A stretch of 64,000 nucleotides of DNA, taken from contig NZ_JBAJHU010000015.1 in NCBI RefSeq assembly GCF_036867415.1, positions 1 through 64,000 of the forward strand, read 5' to 3'. The notes below the pieces were generated by a model that saw only the letters and a list, made by a program, of their open reading frames with translations, did no database searches and was not told the DNA's origin. This DNA is from Rossellomorea sp036867415 (GTDB taxonomy: Bacteria > Bacillota > Bacilli > Bacillales > Bacillaceae_B). Positions 1 to 7,033 of the stretch are shown here, piece after piece. Numbering within the stretch: position 1 is the first letter of the stretch; each line of letters opens with the position of its first letter. Made by a program: the position numbers and the translations under genes.

Positions 1-6
1 TTTATT

Positions 7-36
7 AATTTATCACATCTCAACGTGTGAAGTCAA
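7..36 (-). promoter_or_regulatory. rRNA-type promoter P2 (sigma-A)
   Basis: On the minus strand a TTGACT -35 is followed at 17-18 bp by ATAAAT/TAAATT. It lies about 70 bp downstream of a second strong promoter and fires out of the left edge. Tandem sigma-A promoters with no ORF after them, at the place where B. subtilis has an rrn operon next to pdaB, suggest the 16S gene begins just outside the window. The rRNA itself is not seen. Confidence 0.6.
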
Positions 37-102
37 CTGTTTTTTGAATTAATTTTTTCATGCGTTTTCGATATGTTCGATGGCGCAACAGCGACGATTA
101 AT

Positions 103-131
103 AATATACCAAGATTTTTTTACGGGGTCAA
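103..131 (-). promoter_or_regulatory. rRNA-type promoter P1 (sigma-A)
   Basis: Minus strand TTGACC, exactly 17 bp, then TATATT. The upstream side is A/T-rich with T- and A-tracts, like an UP element. With the promoter at 7-36 it forms the tandem P1/P2 arrangement usual for Bacillus rRNA operons. It is separated from the preceding small gene by a terminator-like hairpin. Confidence 0.65.
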
Positions 132-177
132 TACATTTTTAAAGTTTTTTTCAACTTATTAATTGATGACAATTGAA

Positions 178-238
178 AACAGCTTTCCGTGGACTGGCTG
201 TTCCTGCCGGAAGGCAAGTCCAATTAGAAAGCCGCTGA
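178..238 (-). terminator. Structured terminator after the small hypothetical gene
   Basis: Minus strand RNA can fold into nested stems: CTTTC/GAAAG outside, TGGACT/AGTCCA inside and a GCC-TTCC-GGC tip, followed by CTGTTTTC. It lies between the hypothetical gene and the rRNA-type promoters and would insulate them. The T-run is short, so efficiency is uncertain. Confidence 0.45.
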
Positions 239-243
239 ACATA

Positions 244-474
244 TTAATATTTTTCTTTTTTGTCATTGCTGGTCTTCATATATTTGAGGCATTCTTTATG
301 ACTTGCAAATCTGCGGAATAACGAAAAAAGGATTTTATATCGTTCGTCCATTGCCCGCTTCACAATTTGATCAATCCGGGCATCTTTCAGGTCAAACAGG
401 ATTTCATCCATTTCTCTTTTCAACAGATATTCCAACTCTTGTCTTTCTCTGTCATCAATCATTAACCCCAGCAA
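244..474 (-). CDS. Small conserved-looking hypothetical protein (about 76 aa)
   Basis: Not recognised by name. It is a charged, mainly helical protein without membrane segments or cysteines; the first 50 residues are rich in E, R, D and K and could form an amphipathic helix pair. The start chosen is TTG at 474, because AAGGGGTG lies 6 bp before it; a GTG at 483 would overlap this Shine-Dalgarno, and an ATG at 462 has a poorer one. It is divergent from pdaB and is the last gene before the rRNA-type promoters. The strong ribosome site and following terminator-like hairpin support a real gene; function is unknown. Confidence 0.6.
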   Translation of the reverse strand: MLGLMIDDRERQELEYLLKREMDEILFDLKDARIDQIVKRAMDERYKILFSLFRRFASHKECLKYMKTSNDKKEKY

Positions 475-614
475 GTAAGTCACCCCTTTTTGTTGTTATT
501 TGTAGTTTTTTCCATCCGGAGGGTTTTATAATCACTTTTTTTCTGAAGTTAGATATTTTTTCTGAGGACATGCATATCTTTAAAAGAGATATACCGTAAC
601 GGAGGGATTGTGTA

Positions 615-1364
615 ATGAATGTTTTCTATACCGTAAATGCGAAAAGAATGAAACAGATCACTCTGGTCATCGTCATCTCGTTCTTTACTGCTCTGTTTGT
701 TTATAGCAGTACGCTCTCTTCTGTTCCAGTATTTGGGACGAAGGATGGACCGAAGGCCATTTATAAAGGCGAAAAAGGTATAGCTTTAACGTTCAATATC
801 GGATGGGGCGATGAAAAAGCAAAGCCGATATTGGAGGAATTAAAGAAATTAAACGTTCAATCGGCCACTTTCTTCCTGTCAGGATCATGGGCTGAACGCC
901 ATCCTGATTTGGTTGAGCAAATTGTGAAAGCAGGATATGAAATCGGTAATCTTGGCTATGCATACTCGGATTACACCGACATGGAATCGAACAAAATCAG
1001 ACAGGATATCTTGAAAGCTGATACCGTTTTTGAAAAGCTGAATGTAAAAGGTGTAAAATTGCTGCGTGTTCCGACCGGTCACTTTAATAAAGAAACATTG
1101 AAGGTGGCTGACGGCCTCGGTCTGACTGTTGTTCACTGGAGTGTGGATTCGAAGGATTGGACCAATCCCGGGACAGATGAGATTGTCGAAAATGTGGAAG
1201 ATGCCAAAAAAGGGGATATCATTCTCCTTCACGCTTCCGATTCGGCAAAGCAGACCAAAAAAGCGCTGCCTGCTATCGTGAAAACCCTGAAGGCGAAAGG
1301 GAACTTTGTGAGCGTGTCCGATATGATTTCAAATGGTGATGCAAAATCGACTTTGATACAATAA
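615..1364 (+). CDS. pdaB: Polysaccharide deacetylase family sporulation protein PdaB
   Basis: NodB-fold protein needed for spore maintenance in B. subtilis (formerly ybaN). Residues 14-33 form one hydrophobic segment (uncleaved anchor or signal), and the NodB domain covers about 50-240. The family signatures ATFFLSGSWAERHPD, LLRVPTG and ILLHASDSAKQTKKALP are present. Motif 1 reads TFNIGWG, with Asn61 at the usual catalytic Asp, and no HxxxH metal motif is visible (NLGYAYSDY instead), so deacetylase activity is doubtful. GGAGGGATTGTGTA precedes the ATG. It is one of only two plus-strand genes here, convergent with kbaA. Confidence 0.93.
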   Translation: MNVFYTVNAKRMKQITLVIVISFFTALFVYSSTLSSVPVFGTKDGPKAIYKGEKGIALTFNIGWGDEKAKPILEELKKLNVQSATFFLSGSWAERHPDLVEQIVKAGYEIGNLGYAYSDYTDMESNKIRQDILKADTVFEKLNVKGVKLLRVPTGHFNKETLKVADGLGLTVVHWSVDSKDWTNPGTDEIVENVEDAKKGDIILLHASDSAKQTKKALPAIVKTLKAKGNFVSVSDMISNGDAKSTLIQ

Positions 1365-1365
1365 C

Positions 1366-1407
1366 CAAAAACCCCTGAAAGAGCTCAGCCTCTTTCAGGG
1401 GTTTTTA
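1366..1407. terminator. Bidirectional terminator between pdaB and kbaA
   Basis: Perfect stem AAACCCCTGAAAGAG/CTCTTTCAGGGGTTT class hairpin with A-tract on the left and T-tract on the right, so it works for both converging genes. Confidence 0.9.
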
Positions 1408-2040
1408 TTAATTCTTTTGTTGTTTATTTTGTCTGTCGACCCGGGACTGCTCAATGTATTCAGGTAGTTTCAACAGCTGGTATGCGTTACAAACCACTAA
1501 AGCGATCAACATGAGGTACAGCCATTTAATGGAGTTAACCAATAGGACAGGAAGCCACTCAAGCGTGGTTACAACCACCATGAAGAACAATGCAGAAATG
1601 AACGTATTTGTCCTGGCTTCTGATTGTTGATTCTTCAAGTACGCAACCAGCATTCCCACCAATAAGATCCCGATTCCCAGGAATATATACGCAGTATAGG
1701 AAGCACCCTCTTCTGCGAAAGCTCTGAATCGGAAGTAGATAAGGTCGAATAGGACAAATGCAATCAAAACCACCTGGACTGAATTCCAGAAGCTTTTAAA
1801 CATCCCCATCCCGAACTGGTGAATGGTCAAATAGGCAAAGTAGCCCATTTGGCTGATGACGCTGAAAGTGAAACCCACAAATAAAAACCATAAAAGGCTG
1901 GATAATAATCCGATTATATTTCCATCTTGAATAAAAGGGCTGTATTGATCCCATCTAATGAAAAGAGACGCAATAGCGGTTACTGCTCCACCTAGAATTA
2001 ACGTATGTACAAAAAAACGAATCCAATTTCGGATGGTCAC
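1408..2040 (-). CDS. kbaA: KinB-signalling pathway activation protein KbaA
   Basis: Integral membrane protein which in B. subtilis is needed for KinB input to the sporulation phosphorelay. About 210 residues with five to six hydrophobic helices. The conserved block FTFSVISQMGYFAYLTIHQFG and the following helix match the family. The start chosen is GTG at 2040, with GGAGG 9 bp upstream; the in-frame extension to 2151 lacks a ribosome site and runs into the gerD promoter. The tail is basic and polar (residues 195-210). Divergent from gerD, convergent with pdaB. Confidence 0.9.
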   Translation of the reverse strand: MTIRNWIRFFVHTLILGGAVTAIASLFIRWDQYSPFIQDGNIIGLLSSLLWFLFVGFTFSVISQMGYFAYLTIHQFGMGMFKSFWNSVQVVLIAFVLFDLIYFRFRAFAEEGASYTAYIFLGIGILLVGMLVAYLKNQQSEARTNTFISALFFMVVVTTLEWLPVLLVNSIKWLYLMLIALVVCNAYQLLKLPEYIEQSRVDRQNKQQKN

Positions 2041-2125
2041 TTCATTTTTCCTCCAAATATAAAATATACACTCTGGTTGATTGTACCAACGCCACCTTAA
2101 AAAATCTAGGTTCCAGTATTGGATG

Positions 2126-2155
2126 TGTATATTTTTTTCGCAGTTTCTCATATTA
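2126..2155 (+). promoter_or_regulatory. Sigma-G promoter of gerD
   Basis: TGTATA, 17 bp, CATATTA on the plus strand, 35 bp before the gerD ATG. This fits the forespore sigma-G consensus (gHATR / CATHHTA) at every position. GerD is a forespore product in B. subtilis and is sigma-G dependent there. Confidence 0.75.
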
Positions 2156-2189
2156 AAGGTAAGGGAATTTGTATGGAAGGAGCCTACCC

Positions 2190-2834
2190 ATGAAAAAACA
2201 TTCCTTTCTTTTTCTACTGTCCATTCTCCTTTTAACCGCTTGCGGCGGAGGGGGAGATACAGGCAGCAGTAAAATGGATTATGAAGAAACCAAGAAAATG
2301 GTTGCCGATATATTAAAGACCGATGATGGAAAAAAGGCGATTCAAGAAGTGATGGCAGATGAAAAAATGAAGTCAGAGCTTATTATGGATCAAAAAGTGG
2401 TGAAGGATACCATTTCAAAAACCCTTACCTCCGATAAAGGCACTGAATTCTGGAAAAAATCATTCGAAGATCCCAAGTTTGCTGAATCCATGGCAAAAAG
2501 CATGAAGGACGGCAATGAAAAGTTACTGAAGGATTTGATGAAAGATCCTGAGTATCAAGGGATGATGATGGATTTAATGAAAGATCCTGAATTTCAAAAG
2601 GAGTTAACAGAAGCCTTAAAGAGTAAAGAGTACCGCGAACATCTTCAAAAAGTGGTCCTCGAAACATTTGAAAGTCCGTTATTCAAAGCCAAGATCCAGG
2701 ATCTCCTGCTTAAAGCAGCAGAGGAAGCCGGCAGCGGGAAAGCTGAAGAAGGCGGCGGCGAACAACAAAGCGGGCAAACCGGCGGCGGACAGAGCGGCTC
2801 TTCTGGCGGAGGCGGAGGTCAAAACGGCAGCTGA
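2190..2834 (+). CDS. gerD: Spore germination lipoprotein GerD
   Basis: Inner spore membrane lipoprotein that clusters germinant receptors into the germinosome. A lipobox (LLLTAC) follows a hydrophobic signal of about 15 residues, so Cys is acylated. The mature part is highly charged and helical, with two close copies of a segment containing LMKDPE (residues about 118-145). The last 35 residues are Gly/Ser/Gln-rich and probably disordered. The start at 2190 is chosen because GGAAGGAG lies just before it; the upstream in-frame ATG at 2169 would add an unlikely leader. Expressed from a sigma-G promoter. Confidence 0.93.
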   Translation: MKKHSFLFLLSILLLTACGGGGDTGSSKMDYEETKKMVADILKTDDGKKAIQEVMADEKMKSELIMDQKVVKDTISKTLTSDKGTEFWKKSFEDPKFAESMAKSMKDGNEKLLKDLMKDPEYQGMMMDLMKDPEFQKELTEALKSKEYREHLQKVVLETFESPLFKAKIQDLLLKAAEEAGSGKAEEGGGEQQSGQTGGGQSGSSGGGGGQNGS

Positions 2835-2838
2835 TCCA

Positions 2839-2887
2839 AAAAGGACAAATGGTCAGGGAAGAAATTCCCGCAGCCATTTGTCCTTTC
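2839..2887. terminator. Bidirectional terminator between gerD and salA
   Basis: Stem AAAGGACAAATGG/CCATTTGTCCTTT with a smaller GGGAA/TTCCC hairpin in the loop. An A-run precedes and a T-rich stretch follows, serving both convergent genes. Confidence 0.75.
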
Positions 2888-2893
2888 ATTATG

Positions 2894-3943
2894 TTATGAC
2901 AATTTCTCAATGACCTTATGTGCAATTTCCCCGTAAATCTGACCAAGTCTGTGATCCTCTGCATAAATCGACGGAGCGAAATCTTCTTCATTCCAATCAG
3001 GCTGCTGCAGTGGCAGTTTGCCCAGTAGGTCTGTGCGCAATTCTTCAGTCAGTTTCTCACCGCCGCCCTGTCCGAATACAAATTCCTTCTCTCCGGTCAG
3101 CTTGCTTTCAAAGTAAGCCATGTTCTCAACGACACCAAGGATGTCATGATCGGTCTGTAATGCCATAGCCCCGGCACGAGCCGCAACAAACGCTGCAGTC
3201 GGATGAGGGGTGGTGACGATGATTTCCTTACAGTGTGGAAGCATCGTGTGAACATCCAATGCCACATCTCCCGTACCCGGCGGCAGATCAAGCAGCAGAT
3301 AATCCAGATCGCCCCACTCTACTTCGGAGAAGAAATTATTCAGCATCTTCCCGAGCATCGGCCCTCTCCAAATGACAGGTGCGTTGTCTTCAACGAAGAA
3401 GCCCATTGAAATGACTTTGACGCCAAAACGTTCTACTGGAATAATCCTTTCCCCGCGGACAACCGGACGCTTGACGATCCCCATCATGTCAGGGACGCTG
3501 AATCCGTAAATATCCGCATCGATCAATCCTACTTTTTTTCCTTGACGGGCAAGCGCGACTGCCAGGTTGACAGATACAGTGGATTTGCCGACTCCGCCTT
3601 TACCGCTGGCGATGGCAATAAAAGTCGTTTTACTAGCCGGAGATAATAAATCCGTGCCTTCTCCGCCTGTCCCTCTATGCTTTTCAAGTTCTTCCTGAGG
3701 AAGTTCGGTAAATCGGATTCCAACAGATTCCGCTCCGTTGTCCTTCAATAATTGTACAACCTTCTGCTGGAATTGCAGCTGTTCACCTGACCCGGTCTTC
3801 GCAAGTGCAATTTTTACACTAACATGTGCTTTTTCTTCTTTCACACTAACTTCGGCAACACCATTGGTTTCTTTTAATGTTTTATGTAAAAAAGGATCTT
3901 CCAAGCGGGATAAAAGATCGCGTGTCTGCTGTTCTGTTAACAT
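2894..3943 (-). CDS. salA: Mrp/ApbC family P-loop ATPase SalA
   Basis: MinD/Mrp-type ATPase. The family carries Fe-S clusters; in B. subtilis SalA represses scoC and so affects exoprotease expression. The order is an N-terminal MIP18/DUF59-like domain (about 1-85), a linker, then the ATPase with deviant Walker A SGKGGVGKST (about 112-121), VGLIDADIYG, and DLPPGTGD. The C-terminal CxxC found in many Fe-S carrier Mrp proteins is not visible, consistent with SalA. AAGGGTGG precedes the ATG. Monocistronic, convergent with gerD. Confidence 0.9.
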   Translation of the reverse strand: MLTEQQTRDLLSRLEDPFLHKTLKETNGVAEVSVKEEKAHVSVKIALAKTGSGEQLQFQQKVVQLLKDNGAESVGIRFTELPQEELEKHRGTGGEGTDLLSPASKTTFIAIASGKGGVGKSTVSVNLAVALARQGKKVGLIDADIYGFSVPDMMGIVKRPVVRGERIIPVERFGVKVISMGFFVEDNAPVIWRGPMLGKMLNNFFSEVEWGDLDYLLLDLPPGTGDVALDVHTMLPHCKEIIVTTPHPTAAFVAARAGAMALQTDHDILGVVENMAYFESKLTGEKEFVFGQGGGEKLTEELRTDLLGKLPLQQPDWNEEDFAPSIYAEDHRLGQIYGEIAHKVIEKLS

Positions 3944-4080
3944 GAATAACCACCCTTTTTTATGTATTCGGTTTCAACTAGTATCAGTATAACATATCGT
4001 TATCTGAAATAACTGTTAAAAGGGTTGGAATGCTTTCCTTGAATATCATTAGGGATGCTCACTATTTCAACAAACCAAAA

Positions 4081-4149
4081 AAAGAGGCTGGGACAAAACA
4101 AAAAAAACAACTGCCTAAAGGCGAACATTATAAGTGTGGATTCTAAATA
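4081..4149. repeat. Lead-in segment with the GGCTGGGACAAAAC motif
   Basis: An A-rich segment with AGAGGCTGGGACAAAAC, a motif I recognise as recurring between genes in many Firmicutes genomes. It abuts the composite repeat at 4150-4380. No ORF or promoter is convincing here. Confidence 0.45.
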
Positions 4150-4380
4150 CCGCTAATGATTTCCGTGCAAGACTTCGCTTTCCGCGGGTAGCCCGTGAGC
4201 CTCCTTTAAATTCGAGGAGTAATTGTCCAGCTGCAGGGCTTAGAGGCACATGACATAAGTCAAACCGACCAAGAAGGCAAAGAACGCCTTCGTGGCCGAT
4301 TCGCCTTATGCCACACGCCTCTGAGCAAAGCCCTTCCGCTTTTCTGATAGGAGTCTTCGTCTTGCACTCCAAGCAACCGC
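4150..4380. repeat. Dispersed repeat family A, copy 1, interrupted by family B
   Basis: The left arm begins CCGCTAATGATTTCC and continues with GTGCAAGACTTCGCTTTCC and CGCGGG; the right arm is AGGAGTCTTCGTCTTGCA ending CCAAGCAACCGC. The same two arms appear at 55426-55557 separated by only about 60 bp. Here 4223-4347 between them is a copy of a second family (see that entry), so one repeat has inserted into or replaced the centre of another. The 85-codon reading frame across it has no family resemblance and is rejected as a gene. Confidence 0.75.
4223..4347. repeat. Dispersed repeat family B, copy 1 (nested)
   Basis: Begins TTGTCCAGCT and ends CTTCCGCTTTTCTGA. The centre has GACATAAGTC and AAGGCAAAGAACGCCTT, an inverted repeat, followed by CGCCTTATG. 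The copy at 55721-55846 has the same start (CTGTCCAGCT), centre (GAAGGCAAAGTACGCCTTC) and end (GCTTTTCTA). The family is a long imperfect hairpin, known to me as common between genes in Bacillaceae; its function is unknown. Confidence 0.7.
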
Positions 4381-4422
4381 TCGAACAAGCTATATACTAA
4401 ATGGACATTTGAACAAAGCTAA

Positions 4423-4473
4423 TAAAAAACCCGAACTGATTTGAACTTATAATTCAAATTAATTCGGGTTTTA
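4423..4473. terminator. Terminator downstream of the RsbR-type gene
   Basis: Stem AAAACCCGAA..TTGAA/TTCAA..TTCGGGTTTT with about 18 paired bases. On the minus strand GGGTTTTTTATT follows, so it ends the rsbR-type transcript; the plus-strand orientation also has a T-run. Confidence 0.85.
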
Positions 4474-4509
4474 TTCAGATTAAAACACTTTTGTACCTGC
4501 CTCTATTGG

Positions 4510-5313
4510 TCATTGTGGATTAGCCATGTGTTTCTGGGCGAAGATCAGTCCGTTATTCAAGGAACTGAATGTTTTCAGTTCTTTTAAATCGATTCCCAGG
4601 TTGATGAGCGTCTGGGCAATTTCCGGACGCACTCCGACGAGGATGCACTCGGCTCCGAGAAGCCCTGCCGCCCTTGTAGATTCGATAATACCTTGAGCGG
4701 CGAATGTATCCAGTACAGGGACTCCGGTAATATCCATAAAGACTATGGAAGAGTGGAATTTCGTCACTCCTTCAAGCAGGTTTTCTTTAATGCGGTTGAT
4801 TCTTTCTTCATCGATATGACCGACCAGCGGCATGACCGAAATAGTATCATACAAGCGAATGACGGGAGCAGATAGCTCAACCAGCGTTTTCTTCTGGGCA
4901 TTGAACGTTTCTTCCCATGTGTCTGTACACTTGCTGATCATTTTATTAAATACCGGATCAAACCAGCGGTCGATGTCACCATATATCTCCAGCACTTCTT
5001 CTTTCGTTAAGTCTTCTTTCATCAGGACGGTCAAGGCTGCCCTTCTGAACGATTGATATCCTGCAGATATATATTCAAGCGCTTTATTGTGTTTGACTAT
5101 TTTTCTATAGAGATCATCAAAGTCCTTGAAAAATCTTTCATTATTCTGTTGAAGACTATTATAAATCGATTCGAACAACTCAGTCTTCACTTGTGTATTC
5201 TCGTAATACGAAATATTCAACTTGTCCGTTGTTTCTTCCAGGTCCTTGACCCACCTGGTATATAGATCATCATGATGCTGTTCGAGCATTTTCATCATCG
5301 TTGCATTCATCAT
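4510..5313 (-). CDS. RsbR-type stressosome protein (globin-like + STAS)
   Basis: Co-antagonist of the RsbT kinase switch. RsbR paralogues and RsbS form the 1.8-MDa stressosome that activates sigma-B. Residues 1-140 are helical and fit the non-haem-globin sensory domain; 150-262 are a STAS domain with MPLVGHIDEER, FMDITGVPVLDT and GVRPEIAQT. The Thr in LDT and in IAQT lie where RsbT phosphorylates B. subtilis RsbRA, so the switch looks functional. It stands alone between salA and cwlD, away from any sigB operon. A sigma-B-like promoter lies upstream. Which RsbR paralogue it is cannot be told from sequence alone. Confidence 0.88.
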   Translation of the reverse strand: MMNATMMKMLEQHHDDLYTRWVKDLEETTDKLNISYYENTQVKTELFESIYNSLQQNNERFFKDFDDLYRKIVKHNKALEYISAGYQSFRRAALTVLMKEDLTKEEVLEIYGDIDRWFDPVFNKMISKCTDTWEETFNAQKKTLVELSAPVIRLYDTISVMPLVGHIDEERINRIKENLLEGVTKFHSSIVFMDITGVPVLDTFAAQGIIESTRAAGLLGAECILVGVRPEIAQTLINLGIDLKELKTFSSLNNGLIFAQKHMANPQ

Positions 5314-5389
5314 TTACCGAACCCTTCCTATCCTAAGTAACTAATGTTGATACTTTAATTGTAGACTACTTTCAGGCTTCTAATACTCT

Positions 5390-5414
5390 ATACCCCAACC
5401 TGCTCATTCTTAAC
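5390..5414 (-). promoter_or_regulatory. Candidate sigma-B promoter of the RsbR-type gene
   Basis: Minus strand GTTAAG, 13 bp, GGGTAT. The -10 matches the sigma-B consensus fully; the -35 matches GTTTAA at four of six. It is 77 bp before the start codon. No good sigma-A box was seen in the gap. This would make the protein part of a sigma-B feedback loop. Confidence 0.45.
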
Positions 5415-5431
5415 GTGTATACATGTAAATA

Positions 5432-5466
5432 ACAAAAAAAGCCGCTCCCGATACAGGAGAAGCTTC
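5432..5466 (-). terminator. Terminator downstream of cwlD
   Basis: Minus strand AAGCTTCTCC/GGGAGCGGCTT hairpin followed by TTTTTTTG, starting within 10 bp of the cwlD stop. Confidence 0.8.
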
Positions 5467-5471
5467 CATGA

Positions 5472-6173
5472 TCAATTTTCTTTGGTCAGATAGTTCAAGA
5501 CACCTTGATAGATAGAGGCTGCCACTTTTTCCTGATAATCGCCGTCCAGGAGATTGGACCGTTCTTCAGGATTTGAAAGGAAACCGATTTCCACGAGAGC
5601 ACCCGTTTTCTTCGCATGCTTCAGGATATACACACTTTGAAGACCCTTTGCTTCCCTGCTCGTGTTTTCCAGGTTCCGGGTAATTTCTTTCTGAATGGCT
5701 TTTGAAAGTTCCTTGTTTTCCTCGTACTTCGGATTATAGAAAGTCTGTGCGCCGCTCCACTTCGGGGAAGGAATGGAATTTAGATGGATGCTTAAAAACA
5801 GGTCTGCTTCTGATTCATTGATCAGGTTCAGACGCTTGTGTAAATCCTCTACCTTTCTCCGGCTGTATCCTTTCGTATCTTCAGATGCTAAGTCTTTGTC
5901 TTCTTCCCGGGTCATAATGACGAGGGCTCCCTGCTCCTGCAGATAATCCCTGATCATCAGGGATACACTTAAAGCAATATCCTTTTCCAGGGCATCTTCA
6001 TCCCCCGCTCCCCCATCAGGACCCCCATGACCGGGATCGATATATATGATCTTTCCTGACAAGGGAAGATTCCATGAATCCCATGTATCCTTGTCGAGGA
6101 TCTTATATTGAATGATAAATAACAAGATCCCGAGGGCAGCAATAATCCCTGCAACCTTCAACTTCTGTCTCAT
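5472..6173 (-). CDS. cwlD: N-acetylmuramoyl-L-alanine amidase CwlD
   Basis: Zinc amidase that removes peptide side chains from spore peptidoglycan as the first step in making muramic-delta-lactam of the cortex. One N-terminal membrane anchor (residues 7-22), then an Amidase_3 domain: IDPGHGG with zinc ligand His49, Glu63 in EKD, the second His in LSIHLNS, and catalytic Glu in LVEIGFLSN. At 233 residues it has the family length. In B. subtilis it follows ybaK as here. Confidence 0.93.
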   Translation of the reverse strand: MRQKLKVAGIIAALGILLFIIQYKILDKDTWDSWNLPLSGKIIYIDPGHGGPDGGAGDEDALEKDIALSVSLMIRDYLQEQGALVIMTREEDKDLASEDTKGYSRRKVEDLHKRLNLINESEADLFLSIHLNSIPSPKWSGAQTFYNPKYEENKELSKAIQKEITRNLENTSREAKGLQSVYILKHAKKTGALVEIGFLSNPEERSNLLDGDYQEKVAASIYQGVLNYLTKEN

Positions 6174-6261
6174 GTCACTCCCCCTATTTCAGTAAAGGCT
6201 GGTACCTCTCCCTTTCTTTACTAAAAATATGGGACAAGAAACAAATTTAGAACAGAAAAAA

Positions 6262-6708
6262 TTAATGAAGACGGAGCTTCAGCCGCTTGATACCTTTATC
6301 ATAGCCTTCCGACCACCATGTTTCCACAAAGTGCTCACAGCTGAAATAGATGGATTCGTCCGCTTGGTTGGAGACGCCCATCTCCGACCAGTACAGCCAG
6401 AAATTATAAAGCGTGTCGATAAAATGCTTTAATTCTTCATCGCATCTCTTTTTGACCGCTTCCCTGTCTTCTCCGGTGTACCCGAACTTACTTGCTTTTC
6501 CTCCCAACAGGTAGGCTTCGATCGCGACATCGAAGCATGCTTCATCAAACCCCTGCTGCATAAAGACGCCGCCTTGAATTTTTATATATCCAAAATGCTT
6601 CCTTACACTTTCCTGAAGCATTTTAATCGAAATTTCCTTAAGTAGCTTTCTTTCCGATTTGATTTGCTTTTCTCTTCTCTTTGTATTGAATGTTGTAATA
6701 ACGTTCAA
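6262..6708 (-). CDS. ybaK: DUF2521 family protein YbaK
   Basis: Soluble protein of unknown function conserved in Bacillus beside cwlD. The start chosen is TTG at 6708 with AAAGGGGTGG 7 bp upstream, giving 148 residues (starting with NVITTF after Met), the usual family length. The longer frame from 6810 includes a repeat fragment and no ribosome site. The first 40 residues are strongly basic (KRREKQIKSERK); the rest is helical with several aromatic residues. Confidence 0.85.
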   Translation of the reverse strand: MNVITTFNTKRREKQIKSERKLLKEISIKMLQESVRKHFGYIKIQGGVFMQQGFDEACFDVAIEAYLLGGKASKFGYTGEDREAVKKRCDEELKHFIDTLYNFWLYWSEMGVSNQADESIYFSCEHFVETWWSEGYDKGIKRLKLRLH

Positions 6709-6804
6709 CGTGAATCCACCCCTTTGAACGTATTTTCCTACTGATGGGAGGTCTTCATTCGAGTAACTGTTACCAATTTTGATGAATAAGGACCTTCTGA
6801 ATAC

Positions 6805-6836
6805 CGCCAATGATTTCTGTTCATCCGCTGGATAAA
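6805..6836. repeat. Fragment of dispersed repeat family A
   Basis: CTGAATACCGCCAATGATTT resembles the outer end of the family A copy at 4143-4163 (CTAAATACCGCTAATGATTT), with three differences in 20 bases. Only the terminal part is present; the second arm is not found. Confidence 0.4.
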
Positions 6837-6870
6837 GCCAATACCAGCCACGATTTAATCTTTAGTATAA

Positions 6871-6905
6871 AATATAAAGAGACGAGGCAAATTAATCCTC
6901 GTCCC
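6871..6905 (-). terminator. Terminator of the sulfur/symporter operon
   Basis: Minus strand GACGAGG, 9-base loop, CCTCGTC, then TCTTTATATTTT. It follows the 32-residue gene directly. Confidence 0.65.
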
Positions 6906-6916
6906 GATGTCTCCTA

Positions 6917-7015
6917 TTATTTTGTGAAATACCATTTCCAGAGGGATACTCCTGTTATGAGCAGAAATGTGATGAACCCATACAGCCAAATGGAAAGCAT
7001 TCCGTTAACAAACAT
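6917..7015 (-). CDS. Symporter-associated 32-residue membrane protein
   Basis: ATG at 7015, TAA at 6917; product begins MFVNGMLSIWLYGF and ends WKWYFTK. It is essentially one transmembrane helix (residues 8-27) with a short basic end. AAAGGGGG sits 8 bp before the ATG, and the start is only 18 bp after the symporter stop, so the two are co-translated. Short single-helix proteins next to sodium:solute symporters are known as symporter small accessory proteins; assignment here rests on size, topology and position. Confidence 0.7.
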   Translation of the reverse strand: MFVNGMLSIWLYGFITFLLITGVSLWKWYFTK

Positions 7016-7033
7016 ATTCTTTCCCCCTTTCCA

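Noticed and set aside
178..238. Bacillaceae-1 RNA next to the rRNA operon
   Set aside because: The position fits, but the two RUCCU terminal loops of that motif are not present; kept only as a terminator-like hairpin.
303..599. 98-codon plus-strand reading frame opposite the small hypothetical gene
   Set aside because: No ribosome site; low-complexity Phe/Ser content typical of an antisense shadow, and it runs through the pdaB upstream region.
540..600. Sigma-G promoter for pdaB
   Set aside because: TGCATA is present, but no CATHHTA-type -10 at 17-18 bp was found, unlike the clear site before gerD.
4115..4372. 85-codon minus-strand reading frame across the composite repeat
   Set aside because: It coincides with dispersed repeat sequence, has no ribosome site and shows no family motif.
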